Origin: Nocardioidaceae bacterium
GTDB lineage: Bacteria > Actinomycetota > Actinomycetes > Propionibacteriales > Nocardioidaceae
DNA: 14,697 bases
Assembly: GCA_013813125.1 (NCBI GenBank)
Contig: JACCSH010000044.1
Coordinates: 1-14,697 of the forward strand
Direction of reading: 5' to 3'
Shown piece after piece: positions 6,372-14,289 of this stretch. The translations under genes and the position numbers were made by a program. The stretch's first letter is position 1, and the number at the start of each line of letters is the position of its first letter. The notes under the pieces are model-generated. The model saw only the letters and a list, made by a program, of their open reading frames with translations, was not told the DNA's origin and did no database searches.

Positions 6372-6974
6372 TCAGCTCAAAATGAGGCTCATCGCCTCGG
6401 CCCTGGTGGCGGGGTCTCTCAGCTGGCCGCGCACCGCGCTGGTCACGGTCTTGGATCGCGGCTTTCGCACCCCTCGCATCGTCATGCACAGATGCTCACA
6501 CTCGAAGACGACAATGACACCCCTCGGCTCGAGGATTCGCATCAACGAGTCAGCAACCTGAGTGGTGAGTCGCTCCTGCACCTGCGGGCGCCGCGCGTAG
6601 AGGTCGACCAGGCGGGCCAGCTTCGACAGACCAGTGATGCGCCCCTCCGCATTGGGGATGTAGCCGACGTGCGCTACGCCATGAAAAGGCACGAGATGGT
6701 GTTCACACGTGGACCAGACCTCGATGTTCTTGACCAAGACGAGCTCGTCGTGGCCGATGTCGAAGGTCGTCGTCAGCACATCCTCTGGCTGCATCGCAAG
6801 GCCGGCGAACATCTCGGCGTACACCCGTGCCACCCGTGCCGGAGTGTTTCGCAGCCCTTCGCGCTGTGGGTCCTCACCGATGGCGACGAGCAGGTCTCGA
6901 ATCGCCGCCTCTGCGCGTGCGGTGTTGAATTCACCGGCAACGCGGTCTGGGACGGTTACCGGGTCGACACCCAT
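6372..6974 (-). CDS. folE: GTP cyclohydrolase I (FolE, type IA)
   Basis: This enzyme converts GTP to 7,8-dihydroneopterin triphosphate, the first step of folate synthesis. The 200-residue protein carries the zinc site: [10 protein letters not shown] with Cys90 and His93, and [12 protein letters not shown] with Cys163. [23 protein letters not shown] (115-137) and the [11 protein letters not shown] end (173-183) are also typical. Retention of the zinc cysteines marks it as the classical FolE rather than a FolE2. The ATG at 6974 lies 1 nt after the ftsH stop (TGACATG), so re-initiation from ftsH is likely; no separate Shine-Dalgarno is seen. folP follows 5 nt after its stop. Confidence 0.97.
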   Translation of the reverse strand: MGVDPVTVPDRVAGEFNTARAEAAIRDLLVAIGEDPQREGLRNTPARVARVYAEMFAGLAMQPEDVLTTTFDIGHDELVLVKNIEVWSTCEHHLVPFHGVAHVGYIPNAEGRITGLSKLARLVDLYARRPQVQERLTTQVADSLMRILEPRGVIVVFECEHLCMTMRGVRKPRSKTVTSAVRGQLRDPATRAEAMSLILS

Positions 6975-6975
6975 G

Positions 6976-9045
6976 TCAGGCTTGGCGGCCCATCGGTGGC
7001 CCCATCCCGGGCCCGGACGGTGGGGAGCCGGGTGGGCCGGTGGGAGGGCTTGGCGTGCTGCCGGGCAGCGGAACGTGTGACGTCTCGGAGCCCGGCGAGA
7101 TGCTGATCTCGGACTTGGGCTCTGGGCGTCCGTTGGACGAAATCGGCACTTCGACCGGCGGGATCGACGATGGCACTCTGGCGGCGGATCCTGTCCACGC
7201 CGGTCGCTCCGGTTGCATCCGGACGCCGGCGAAGATCTCCGCGAGACCGGCTCGGTCGATCGTCTCCTTCTCCAAGAGCTGGGTGACCAGATTGTCGAGA
7301 ATGTCGCGGTTGCGAACCAAAATGTCGAAGGCCTCTTGGTGGCCGTTGGTCAGCAGCCGGTTGACCTCTTCATCGATGATCGCCGCTACCTCTTCGGAGT
7401 AGTTGCGGCTGTGCCCGATGTCGCGGCCGAGGAAGGGTTCACCGTTCTCCTCTCCCAGCTTGACCGCCCCGATCCGCTCGCTCATGCCATAACTCGTCAC
7501 CATCGCCCGGGCGACCTTGGTCGCCTTCTCGATGTCACTCGACGAGCCAGTGGTGGGGTCGTGGAAGATCAGCTGTTCAGCGGCGAGTCCGCCCAGCGCG
7601 TAGGCCAGTTGGTTGAGCAGCTCGTTGCGTGACACCGACGACTTGTCGCCCTCCGGCAACACCTGGGTGAAGCCCAGAGCCCGGCCACGCGGCAGGATGG
7701 TGATCTTGGTGACGGGGTCCGTCCCCGGCAATGCCGCAGCAACGAGGGCGTGTCCGCCCTCGTGATAGGCCGTCATCAGCTTCTCTTGTTCGCTCATGAG
7801 GTGAGAGTGGCGCTGCGGACCCATGCTGACGCGGTCGATCGCCTCGTCGAGCATCGTGGTGTCGATGAGTTTCTTGTCCAGCCGAGCCGTCAAGAGGGCT
7901 GCCTCGTTCAACACGTTGGCGAGGTCTGCTCCGGTGAAACCGGGCGTGCGGCGTGCGACCATCATCAGGTCGACCCCGGGGGCGATCGGCTTCCCTCGAG
8001 AGTGAACCTGCAAGATCTTGTGGCGCCCGTCCATGTTGGGCGCCGCCACCGCGATCATGCGGTCGAAGCGGCCGGGTCGCAGCAGCGCCGGGTCGAGCAC
8101 ATCGGGCCGGTTGGTGGCCGCGATCAAGATGACGCCACCGCGGACGTCGAAGCCATCCATCTCGACGAGCAGCTGGTTGAGGGTCTGCTCGCGCTCGTCA
8201 TGACCGCCGCCGAGGCCTGCACCGCGATGGCGGCCGACAGCGTCGATCTCGTCAATGAAGACGATGGCTGGCGCGTTGTCCTTGGCCTGCTCGAACAGGT
8301 CGCGCACGCGTGAGGCGCCAACACCGACGAACATCTCGACGAAGTCGGAGCCCGAGATCGTGTAGAAGGGCACACTCGCCTCTCCGGCCACGGCCCGAGC
8401 GAGCAAGGTCTTACCGGTTCCCGGAGGACCGTAGAGCAAAACGCCCTTGGGGATCTTCGCGCCGACCGCCTGGAACTTGGCCGGCTGCTGCAGGAACTCC
8501 TTGATCTCGCCGAGTTCCTCGATCGCCTCGTCACAACCGGCGACGTCGGCGAACGACGTCTTCGGGGTGTCCTTGCTGACCACCTTTGCCTTGGACTTGG
8601 CGAACTGCATGACTCGCCCGCCACCGCCCTGCATGCTGTTCATGAGGAAGAAGAAGAGGAACAGGATCAAGATGATGGGAAGGAAGGTGCCGAGAATGCT
8701 CCACAGCAGGCTCGGTTGCGGCACTTCGACGTCGTAGGAGTCTTCGATGTTTCCTGCCGCGACTTGCTTCTCGACCAGGTTGAGGATGTCGGTCTGCTGA
8801 TCGGTGAGCCACTGCGCGGCGATCAATTTGTCGCCGTCCTCCAGTACCGCCTCGATCTGCTGCTCACCGTCGATGAAGGTGATTTCCTTGACCTCACCGG
8901 CCTCGATCTTCTCGATCAAGGTCGAGGTGTCGACTTCGTCGGGGTCGTTGCGCGAGGACACGACATCGAGGACGATCAGGACCACGATGCCAAAGAGGAT
9001 GACCCACATCCAGGGGCCACGGAACAAACGCTTCACGCTCTCCAC
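6976..9045 (-). CDS. ftsH: ATP-dependent zinc metalloprotease FtsH
   Basis: This membrane-anchored AAA+ protease degrades damaged or regulatory membrane and cytosolic proteins. The 689-residue protein shows helix 1 (~12-28), an extracytoplasmic domain (~30-110), helix 2 (~113-136), Walker A GPPGTGKT (206-213), Walker B IVFIDEID (261-268), a second region of homology with [21 protein letters not shown] (309-329), and the zinc motif HEGGH (428-432). The last ~75 residues are a Pro/Ser/Gly-rich tail, probably disordered and common in actinobacterial FtsH. The start is GTG at 9045, with no earlier in-frame start before a TAA at 9072-9070; a GTG at 9036 would give [10 protein letters not shown] strong AAGGAGG lies unusually far upstream, separated by a perfect hairpin (listed separately). 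It is followed after 1 nt by folE. Confidence 0.97.
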   Translation of the reverse strand: MESVKRLFRGPWMWVILFGIVVLIVLDVVSSRNDPDEVDTSTLIEKIEAGEVKEITFIDGEQQIEAVLEDGDKLIAAQWLTDQQTDILNLVEKQVAAGNIEDSYDVEVPQPSLLWSILGTFLPIILILFLFFFLMNSMQGGGGRVMQFAKSKAKVVSKDTPKTSFADVAGCDEAIEELGEIKEFLQQPAKFQAVGAKIPKGVLLYGPPGTGKTLLARAVAGEASVPFYTISGSDFVEMFVGVGASRVRDLFEQAKDNAPAIVFIDEIDAVGRHRGAGLGGGHDEREQTLNQLLVEMDGFDVRGGVILIAATNRPDVLDPALLRPGRFDRMIAVAAPNMDGRHKILQVHSRGKPIAPGVDLMMVARRTPGFTGADLANVLNEAALLTARLDKKLIDTTMLDEAIDRVSMGPQRHSHLMSEQEKLMTAYHEGGHALVAAALPGTDPVTKITILPRGRALGFTQVLPEGDKSSVSRNELLNQLAYALGGLAAEQLIFHDPTTGSSSDIEKATKVARAMVTSYGMSERIGAVKLGEENGEPFLGRDIGHSRNYSEEVAAIIDEEVNRLLTNGHQEAFDILVRNRDILDNLVTQLLEKETIDRAGLAEIFAGVRMQPERPAWTGSAARVPSSIPPVEVPISSNGRPEPKSEISISPGSETSHVPLPGSTPSPPTGPPGSPPSGPGMGPPMGRQA

Positions 9046-9071
9046 CGGGGTGGCGTACCCCGTTCCTCCTT
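9046..9071 (-). promoter_or_regulatory. ftsH ribosome binding site with a hairpin spacer
   Basis: AAGGAGG (9071-9065) is a full Shine-Dalgarno but lies 19 nt before the GTG at 9045. The interval is AA followed by CGGGGT-ACGCC-ACCCCG (9062-9046), a perfect 6-bp stem with a 5-nt loop ending directly at the GTG. Folding would bring the Shine-Dalgarno close to the start codon. An in-frame TAA overlaps the upstream edge. The sequence facts are direct; the translational role is inference. Confidence 0.6.
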
Positions 9072-9208
9072 AGCGCTTGGTCATGCTGTCTGAACCATTG
9101 TCGCCTACGAGTCCAAATGCTGGCAGTACCCCTCAGAACCGAGCGGCGAGAAGAGCCTTGCCCCCCTTGCTGTGAGGGTCGCTGATGCGGCTCGTGCGGC
9201 TCGTCCGG
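9063..9208. other. hpt-ftsH intergenic region
   Basis: This is 146 bp between the hpt stop and the ftsH Shine-Dalgarno/hairpin. ACCCTCA near the hpt stop and TGAGGGGT ~50 bp further along the minus strand could pair loosely, but no terminator with a T-run is seen. It probably carries the ftsH promoter; no -35/-10 pair is convincing by eye. Confidence 0.35.
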
Positions 9209-9760
9209 TCATGAGTAAACGTGCGGGGCCAGCGTTGCGATCGAGCGCAGGTTGCGATAGCGCTCGGCATAGTCGAGGCCGAAGCCCACGACGAACTCGT
9301 TGGGGATATCGAAGCCGACGTACTTGACGTCGACTGCCATCTGCTGGGCACCCGGTTTGCGCAGCAGCGCACAGATCTCCACCGAGGCCGGACCGCGCGA
9401 CTGGAGGTTCGCAACCAACCACGACAGCGTGAGTCCGGTGTCGATGATGTCCTCGGCGATCAGGACGTGCCTGCCCATGATGTCGGTGTCGAGGTCCTTG
9501 AGGATGCGCACCACCCCCGACGACGCGGTTCCAGAGCCGTATGACGAGATGGCCATCCAGTCCATGACCACGTGACGGTCGAGTGCACGCGCCAGATCGG
9601 CCATCACCATGACCGCGCCCTTGAGGACCCCCACGACGAGCAGGTCGCGGCCCTCGTAGTCGGACTCGATCTGGCGCGCGAGCTCCTGGATGCGGGCGAG
9701 GATCTCGTCTTCGGCGATCAGGATCTTCGCCAGATCGTATTCGACGTGCTGCTTATCCAC
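9209..9760 (-). CDS. hpt: Hypoxanthine phosphoribosyltransferase
   Basis: This purine-salvage enzyme makes IMP/GMP from hypoxanthine/guanine and PRPP in the cytoplasm. With the GTG at 9760 it has 183 residues, the normal length. It shows LVVGVLKGAVMVMADLAR (41-58), the flexible loop ISSYGSGTASSG (71-82), the PRPP-binding VLIAEDIIDTGLTL (99-112), and the C-terminal VGFDIPNEFVVGFGLDYAERYRNL (148-171). GGAG six bases before this GTG supports it. Upstream in-frame ATGs (9820, 9886) lack a Shine-Dalgarno and would add a proline-rich extension. tilS ends 168 bp upstream, room for a separate promoter. In Bacillus and Listeria, TilS and Hpt interact and affect ftsH expression, which makes the same tilS-hpt-ftsH order noteworthy here. 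Confidence 0.96.
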   Translation of the reverse strand: MDKQHVEYDLAKILIAEDEILARIQELARQIESDYEGRDLLVVGVLKGAVMVMADLARALDRHVVMDWMAISSYGSGTASSGVVRILKDLDTDIMGRHVLIAEDIIDTGLTLSWLVANLQSRGPASVEICALLRKPGAQQMAVDVKYVGFDIPNEFVVGFGLDYAERYRNLRSIATLAPHVYS

Positions 9761-9928
9761 TGAGAACTCCAGTGCTGTCGGGGGTTTTTTGGAAGGTGCC
9801 AGAGGTGGAAGAGGAGCCATGCCGCGGCCGAACACACACCTGTCACCGTTGCAGGTCAGCTCGCTCAGCCTGCCACAATGCCGCAATCGCCCTCGGCCGG
9901 CACCCAGGGTCTCATCTTGGGCGCAGCC
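9761..9928. other. tilS-hpt intergenic region
   Basis: This is 168 bp if hpt starts at the GTG 9760. It contains a G5T6 run (C5-preceded A6 on the coding strand) at 9780-9790 but no hairpin next to it, so no terminator is called. It is long enough for an hpt/ftsH promoter; none is recognisable by eye. In-frame codons upstream of GTG 9760 are a proline-rich possible extension that I regard as untranslated. Confidence 0.4.
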
Positions 9929-10930
9929 TCACGGCGCTCCCACCTCAAATGACAGCACTCTGCCTCGACGGGTGGCGACCACGTGACCGGGCAGGTCGAT
10001 TGCGGCCTGACCGCGCCAGGAGGTGATGAGCCGGTCAATCGCCTGGATATGCGCCGCCGAGAGGTCGTTCCCCGGCGCACCGGCTGCCATCGCAGCAAAC
10101 CGGAGGGCCCTCCACCGGAGCGCGGGCAAGGCGCGCGACAACGAGTCGACGTCGAGAAGCTGACCCGGATCGGCCGAGTCTGGACGCAAGGTGTGGGCTT
10201 GGTCGTACAGCTCGCGACCGAGTGCATTCAGGGCGTCGGAGTCGTGGCGAGCCAGCGTGGCGGTGCGCGCAAGTGCCTCAGCCACGCCAGGGCCTAGCTC
10301 TCGCTCGAGGACCGGCAACACGTCGTGGCGCACTCGTGCCCGGGCGTAGCGACGATCTGCATTGTGCGGGTCGTCCCAGGCGTCGAGCGCGAGCACCTCG
10401 CACATCCGGCGCGTGCTGGCGCGACGGACCGACAGTAGTGGCCGTCGGAAGCAACTCCGGTTGCCCGCCATGCCCGCCAGGGACCGAAGGCCACTGCCCC
10501 GAGCAAGCCCGAGGAGGACCGTCTCGGCTTGGTCGTCGAGCGTGTGACCCAACAGCACCGTGGCCTCGAGAGGAAGAGCGTGACCTTGGAGAGCCGAATA
10601 GCGTGCTGAGCGTGCGGCGGCCTCTGGCCCAGACTCGTCGACTGCCACAGCGACCGGCAGCACCACTGTCGACTCGCAGCCCAGCGCCAGCAGCTGACCC
10701 ACTACGCGTTCCGCTACGTCCGCGGAGCCAGCCTGAAGCCTGTGGTCGACCGTTGCGCCGGACACAACCCAGCCTGCCTTGCGGCCCTCGAACACGGCAG
10801 CAGCGGCCAGCGCCAATGAGTCGGCCCCTCCTGAGCAGGCCACAACGACCCGGGCGCCGGCGACTAGGTCGAAGAGCCCTTCGCGGACAGCGCGCCGTAC
10901 CTCCGCAACCGCCGGATCGAGTCTTCCCAT
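9929..10930 (-). CDS. tilS: tRNA(Ile)-lysidine synthetase
   Basis: This ATP-dependent enzyme attaches lysine to C34 of the AUA-reading tRNA-Ile, changing both its codon and charging specificity; it is essential in most bacteria. The 333-residue protein has the N-type PP-loop SGGADS at 33-38, then VDHRLQAGSADVAE and LGHTLDDQAETVLLGLARGSGLRSLAGM in the catalytic domain, WDDPHNADRRYARARVRHDVLPVLE, and a C-terminal substrate-recognition region. The ATG at 10930 has no clear Shine-Dalgarno and follows the zincin stop by 13 bp, so it is probably in the same transcript. It precedes hpt by 168 bp. Confidence 0.95.
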   Translation of the reverse strand: MGRLDPAVAEVRRAVREGLFDLVAGARVVVACSGGADSLALAAAAVFEGRKAGWVVSGATVDHRLQAGSADVAERVVGQLLALGCESTVVLPVAVAVDESGPEAAARSARYSALQGHALPLEATVLLGHTLDDQAETVLLGLARGSGLRSLAGMAGNRSCFRRPLLSVRRASTRRMCEVLALDAWDDPHNADRRYARARVRHDVLPVLERELGPGVAEALARTATLARHDSDALNALGRELYDQAHTLRPDSADPGQLLDVDSLSRALPALRWRALRFAAMAAGAPGNDLSAAHIQAIDRLITSWRGQAAIDLPGHVVATRRGRVLSFEVGAP

Positions 10931-10943
10931 CGACGACTAGATC

Positions 10944-12071
10944 TCACGCGTGGATGCGGGTAACCCAGGCGCCTGGGTCGGTGATCTCGGCCCTGGTCGG
11001 CAGGTTTTCCGGGCCGGCCCAGACAGCATTGAAACCCTCCATGCCAACCTTCTCCACAGCTCCACGTACGAAGGCCGCCCCCTCGCGGTACTGCCGCATC
11101 TTCGCATCAAGACCGAGCAAGCGGCGTAGCAGCTGGTCGAGGGCACCTGCGCCCTCCCGGCGTCTGGTGAACTTCGTTCGAATCTCGGCCACAGTAGGAA
11201 TGACGGTCGGGCCAACGCCGTCCATGACCACATCGGCATGGCCTTCCAACAAAGACATAACCGCCGTGAGCCGCTCGACGACAGCCTTCTGCTCGGGGGT
11301 CTGGAGCAGGTCTATCAACGACACGTCGGAGTCGCCCTTCACAAGCTTGGCCAGACGCTCGATGCCGCCCTTAAACATCTCGGCCAGCTTGTTCGGGTCC
11401 ACCTCGGTGCTCTCGACGAGGCGGGACATCTCGTCGAGCACGTAACGCCTGAGCCACGGCACCGCTGTGAACTGCACTCGGTGGGTCTCCTCATGCAGAC
11501 ATACCCACAGCCGGAAGTCGTGCGGGTCCACGTTGAGCTCCTGCTCGACCTGTAGGACGTTCGGTGCCACCAGCAGCAGCCGGCCCCCGTGGCGGCCGGT
11601 GCCTTCCTCGGCCAGACCTGTGTAGAAGGGGTCGAACTGGCCGAGCACCTTGCTGGACAAGAAAGCCAACAGCCCACCTGCCTCGACCCCGGTTACCTTC
11701 GAGCCGACTGCGGCGGTGAAGCCGTTGGGCTCACCCCGCTCAGACCGCACTTTGGACATGAGAGGACGCAGCAGCTCTTTGAAGCCATCGGCGTTCGCTT
11801 GCACCCAGGCCCCCCGGTCCACGACGAGAACGGGCGCGGTCGCGGACTCGGCTTGAAGCCCGGTGTATCCGCGCACATGGGCCTCCGACCGCGCGGCAGC
11901 ATGCCGAAGCTCGTCGACGAGGCGCTTGGCCTCAGCCCTGCTCACTTCGGGACCGGGTCGGGTCAGGCGCTTGGCCGTGGTGACCGCCAGATCCCAGTCG
12001 ATGAAGTCACCAGCGCCGTCGGCGCTGGATCTGTCGTTGCCGGAATCGCGGCCGTTCCCGTGTGCTGTCAT
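10944..12071 (-). CDS. Zinc-dependent metalloprotease-like protein, DUF2342 (zincin_2) family
   Basis: The 375-residue protein has the zincin motif HEETH at 193-197 in LWVCLHEETHRVQFTAVPWL, which matches what I know as the DUF2342 'putative hydrolase/coenzyme F420 biosynthesis-associated' family. The C-terminal half includes SLLEGHADVVMDGVG, another conserved block that may provide the third metal ligand or active-site acid. Peptidase activity is predicted from the motif only; the substrate is unknown. No F420 biosynthetic gene is in the window, so the F420 label is not supported by context. The usual actinobacterial neighbours dacB (49 bp upstream) and tilS (13 bp downstream) are present. 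No Shine-Dalgarno precedes the ATG; TACGGT lies at -12 to -7. Confidence 0.9.
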   Translation of the reverse strand: MTAHGNGRDSGNDRSSADGAGDFIDWDLAVTTAKRLTRPGPEVSRAEAKRLVDELRHAAARSEAHVRGYTGLQAESATAPVLVVDRGAWVQANADGFKELLRPLMSKVRSERGEPNGFTAAVGSKVTGVEAGGLLAFLSSKVLGQFDPFYTGLAEEGTGRHGGRLLLVAPNVLQVEQELNVDPHDFRLWVCLHEETHRVQFTAVPWLRRYVLDEMSRLVESTEVDPNKLAEMFKGGIERLAKLVKGDSDVSLIDLLQTPEQKAVVERLTAVMSLLEGHADVVMDGVGPTVIPTVAEIRTKFTRRREGAGALDQLLRRLLGLDAKMRQYREGAAFVRGAVEKVGMEGFNAVWAGPENLPTRAEITDPGAWVTRIHA

Positions 12072-12077
12072 GGCCCA

Positions 12078-12083
12078 ACCGTA
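12078..12083 (-). promoter_or_regulatory. Possible leaderless -10 element (TACGGT) before the DUF2342 gene
   Basis: TACGGT on the minus strand ends 6 nt before the ATG at 12071, i.e. at -12 to -7, the spacing expected for a leaderless transcript. The 49-bp gap to dacB has no Shine-Dalgarno and no recognisable -35. This is inference from position. Confidence 0.35.
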
Positions 12084-12120
12084 CGGCGGGTACCAAGAGC
12101 GCTCGGTGCGCGCCGATGGG

Positions 12121-13635
12121 TCAGCATCGGCAGGTGGACAAGGCGGTGGCGACCCGGTCGAGCTGTGCCCGGGCTGCCAACGTCAAGCGGATCGGTACCT
12201 GGTCGGCAACCACCGCGAACAGCAGCACCGAGCCTCCGCGTGTGATCACGGTGCCTGCGAGCGCATGTACGCCGGTAAGGGTGCCTGTCTTGGCGCGAAC
12301 CAGGCCAAGCCCGGAAGGTGCCGACGTCGTGAACCGATAGGCGAGGCTGCCGTTGAAACCGGCTACCGGCAGAGAGGAGAACACGGAGCGCAATCGTGGA
12401 TGTTGTGGGTCGGCAGTGAGCTGCAGGACAGCCACCAGCGCCGCCACAGGCAGCTCCGATCGCCGGGACAGCCCACTCCCGTCGAAGATCTGGGCCCCTG
12501 CAAGATCGACTTCGGATTGTTGGAGGGTGGACGTCATCGCCTTCAGCCCTGCCTCGAAGCTGCCTGGCCGACCGAATGCCAGTGCGATGTGGCGCAGCAG
12601 CACCTCCGCGGCCTCGTTGTCACTGTTCTCGATGGTGTGCTCCACGATCTCCGCCAGGCTCGCCGACTCCACCCGCGCAACCTCGGGTGCGTGCGCAGGT
12701 GCGCGGCCTCTCAGGACGGGTCCGCGCACACGGAGCCCTTGTTCGTCAAGCAGGACGGCGAACCGGGAGGCGGCCACGGCTGCGGGGTCACTGACCCGGA
12801 TCGCCGTGTCAGGGTCCTCGCGGCCTTCATCGACCCATAGCGCTCCCACTGGACTGACGATGGATTCAGGGACGTAGCTGGGCTCCCAGGTCGAGTTGAT
12901 CGCTGGCCCGGAGAAGAGAGAGTCGTCGTAAGCCAAGGTGACACTGCGTACTCCACTCGGGCGCAGGCGGCGTACGACTCTTTTGGCCAGGTCCTCGAGA
13001 GCAGCCGGCTGGGGTGCCGAACTGGACTCACTCACCGGGGGTCGGGTGTCTGTGAGGAGGGGATCTCCCCCTCCCAGAAGGACCAAGGAGTCGGGGTCGA
13101 CGCCTCGGACGACTGATGTGAGGAAACGGTGGTCAGGACCGAGGCTCTGCAGGGCTGCAGTGGCGGTGAGCAGTTTGAGAGTGCTCGCCGGGGTAACGGT
13201 CTGTGGGGTCCTGCTGGCCACAATCGGTTTCGGTGCACCCAGCTGCGCCACCGTGAACTCGATGTGCTTGCCGAGGTCGGACGACGAAAGCGTGCCGCCG
13301 AGGGCGTTTCGAACTGCGGGGGCCGAAACCCTCGAAGAGCCAACTGGCTCCGCCGACGGCAGGACCGGTTTCACCGCTGGCAGGGCGAGCAGGTTGAGCC
13401 GAGGTTTAAGGACAGGCGGTTCGCCGGACGCCAGGGGCGGATCTCGAGGTGGTGAGTCGGCTTTGTCGGCCTGCTGACCGACGTACACCGCGGCGGCTGA
13501 CATGAGGGTCAGCACGGCAACCAGGACGACAAGCCGAGCGGCGATGCCGCCACGCGCATCTCGCGCCGTCAAGTGGAAGCGTCGTTCGGAGACGACTCTG
13601 CGCACAACCGGCCCGACATGCGCCTGCCTGTCCAT
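12121..13635 (-). CDS. dacB: D-alanyl-D-alanine carboxypeptidase/endopeptidase (PBP4 type, peptidase S13)
   Basis: This penicillin-binding protein trims or cleaves peptidoglycan stem peptides outside the membrane. The 504-residue protein begins with a basic cytoplasmic segment and a hydrophobic anchor at ~32-53, then a Pro-rich linker (60-105). All three active-site motifs are visible: STLK (Ser151, Lys154) in VTPASTLKLLTATAAL, SDN (338-340) in IENSDNEAAEVLLRH, and KTG (449-451) in VRAKTGTLTGVHALAG. The large insertion between the first two motifs is typical of class C PBPs. The frame is open up to 13782, but the ATG at 13635 is chosen because it gives a sensible anchor and the extra part overlaps ppa. 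No Shine-Dalgarno is seen; TATTGT lies 7 nt upstream. It is divergent from ppa. Confidence 0.94.
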   Translation of the reverse strand: MDRQAHVGPVVRRVVSERRFHLTARDARGGIAARLVVLVAVLTLMSAAAVYVGQQADKADSPPRDPPLASGEPPVLKPRLNLLALPAVKPVLPSAEPVGSSRVSAPAVRNALGGTLSSSDLGKHIEFTVAQLGAPKPIVASRTPQTVTPASTLKLLTATAALQSLGPDHRFLTSVVRGVDPDSLVLLGGGDPLLTDTRPPVSESSSAPQPAALEDLAKRVVRRLRPSGVRSVTLAYDDSLFSGPAINSTWEPSYVPESIVSPVGALWVDEGREDPDTAIRVSDPAAVAASRFAVLLDEQGLRVRGPVLRGRAPAHAPEVARVESASLAEIVEHTIENSDNEAAEVLLRHIALAFGRPGSFEAGLKAMTSTLQQSEVDLAGAQIFDGSGLSRRSELPVAALVAVLQLTADPQHPRLRSVFSSLPVAGFNGSLAYRFTTSAPSGLGLVRAKTGTLTGVHALAGTVITRGGSVLLFAVVADQVPIRLTLAARAQLDRVATALSTCRC

Positions 13636-13735
13636 GTGAGGGACAATAACGACTTGCAGTGAGCTCCCGCCTGATGCCAGCCACAGCGGAGCCCTCAACG
13701 CCCCGCGAGGCCAGACACGACGAAGGATTTCTACC
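13636..13735. promoter_or_regulatory. Divergent dacB/ppa intergenic region
   Basis: This 100-bp gap must hold the promoters of both genes unless they start internally. On the minus strand TATTGT (13648-13643) lies at -13 to -8 of the dacB ATG, suggesting a near-leaderless transcript. On the plus strand GAAGGA (13722-13727) is the ppa Shine-Dalgarno. No convincing -35/-10 pair for ppa is visible. Confidence 0.4.
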
Positions 13736-14266
13736 GTGGAATTTGACGTGACGATTGAGATTCCCAAAGGCCAGCGCAACAAGTACGAACTCGATCACGT
13801 CACCGGTCGGATCCGGCTTGACCGAACCCTTTTCACCGCGACGCAGTATCCCGCCGACTACGGCTTCATCGACGACACCCTGGGGCAAGACGGTGACCCG
13901 CTCGACTGCCTGGTGCTGCTACCTGAGCCGACGTTTCCCGGCTGCCTCATCAAGGCTCGCGCCATCGGAATGTTTCGGATGACTGATGAGAAGGGTCGCG
14001 ACGACAAGGTCTTGTGTGTGCCAGCGAGTGATCCTCGGCAGGAACACCTGCGCGACATCCATCATATGCCCGAGTTCGACCGGCTGGAGATCCAGCACTT
14101 CTTCGCGGTCTACAAGGACCTCGAGCCCGGGAAGTCCGTTGAGGGTGCTACCTGGGTGGGGCGGGTCGAAGCCGAAGCCGAGATACGCGCCTCCTGGGCT
14201 CGCCAAGAGGCACAACCGCACCAGACCGATGTGCAACCCGACGCTGGCCCCAGCACCGGCCGCTGA
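13736..14266 (+). CDS. ppa: Inorganic pyrophosphatase (family I)
   Basis: This soluble, Mg-dependent enzyme hydrolyses pyrophosphate to phosphate and so pulls biosynthetic reactions forward, including those of the neighbouring salvage and folate enzymes. The 176-residue protein has [17 protein letters not shown] (5-21), [13 protein letters not shown] (38-50), the family signature with metal aspartates [10 protein letters not shown] (52-61), [13 protein letters not shown] (84-96) and [12 protein letters not shown] (122-133). The ~20-residue Gln/Asp/Pro tail after residue 155 is variable in this family. The GTG at 13736 follows GAAGGA with an 8-nt spacer. It converges on the NlpC/P60 gene 23 bp downstream. 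Confidence 0.97.
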   Translation: MEFDVTIEIPKGQRNKYELDHVTGRIRLDRTLFTATQYPADYGFIDDTLGQDGDPLDCLVLLPEPTFPGCLIKARAIGMFRMTDEKGRDDKVLCVPASDPRQEHLRDIHHMPEFDRLEIQHFFAVYKDLEPGKSVEGATWVGRVEAEAEIRASWARQEAQPHQTDVQPDAGPSTGR

Positions 14267-14289
14267 AGACGTCGGGCGCGGATCGGGCC

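Noticed and set aside
9780..9790. G5T6 run as a terminator
   Set aside because: The T-run is on the plus strand while the genes are on the minus strand, and no hairpin precedes it.
9761..9886. Longer hpt start at ATG 9820 or 9886
   Set aside because: No Shine-Dalgarno, low-complexity proline-rich extension, and length beyond the family norm; GTG 9760 has GGAG at correct spacing.
10222..11445. Plus-strand 407-codon open frame
   Set aside because: Antisense to tilS and the DUF2342 gene, both with intact motifs; composition is typical of antisense high-GC frames.
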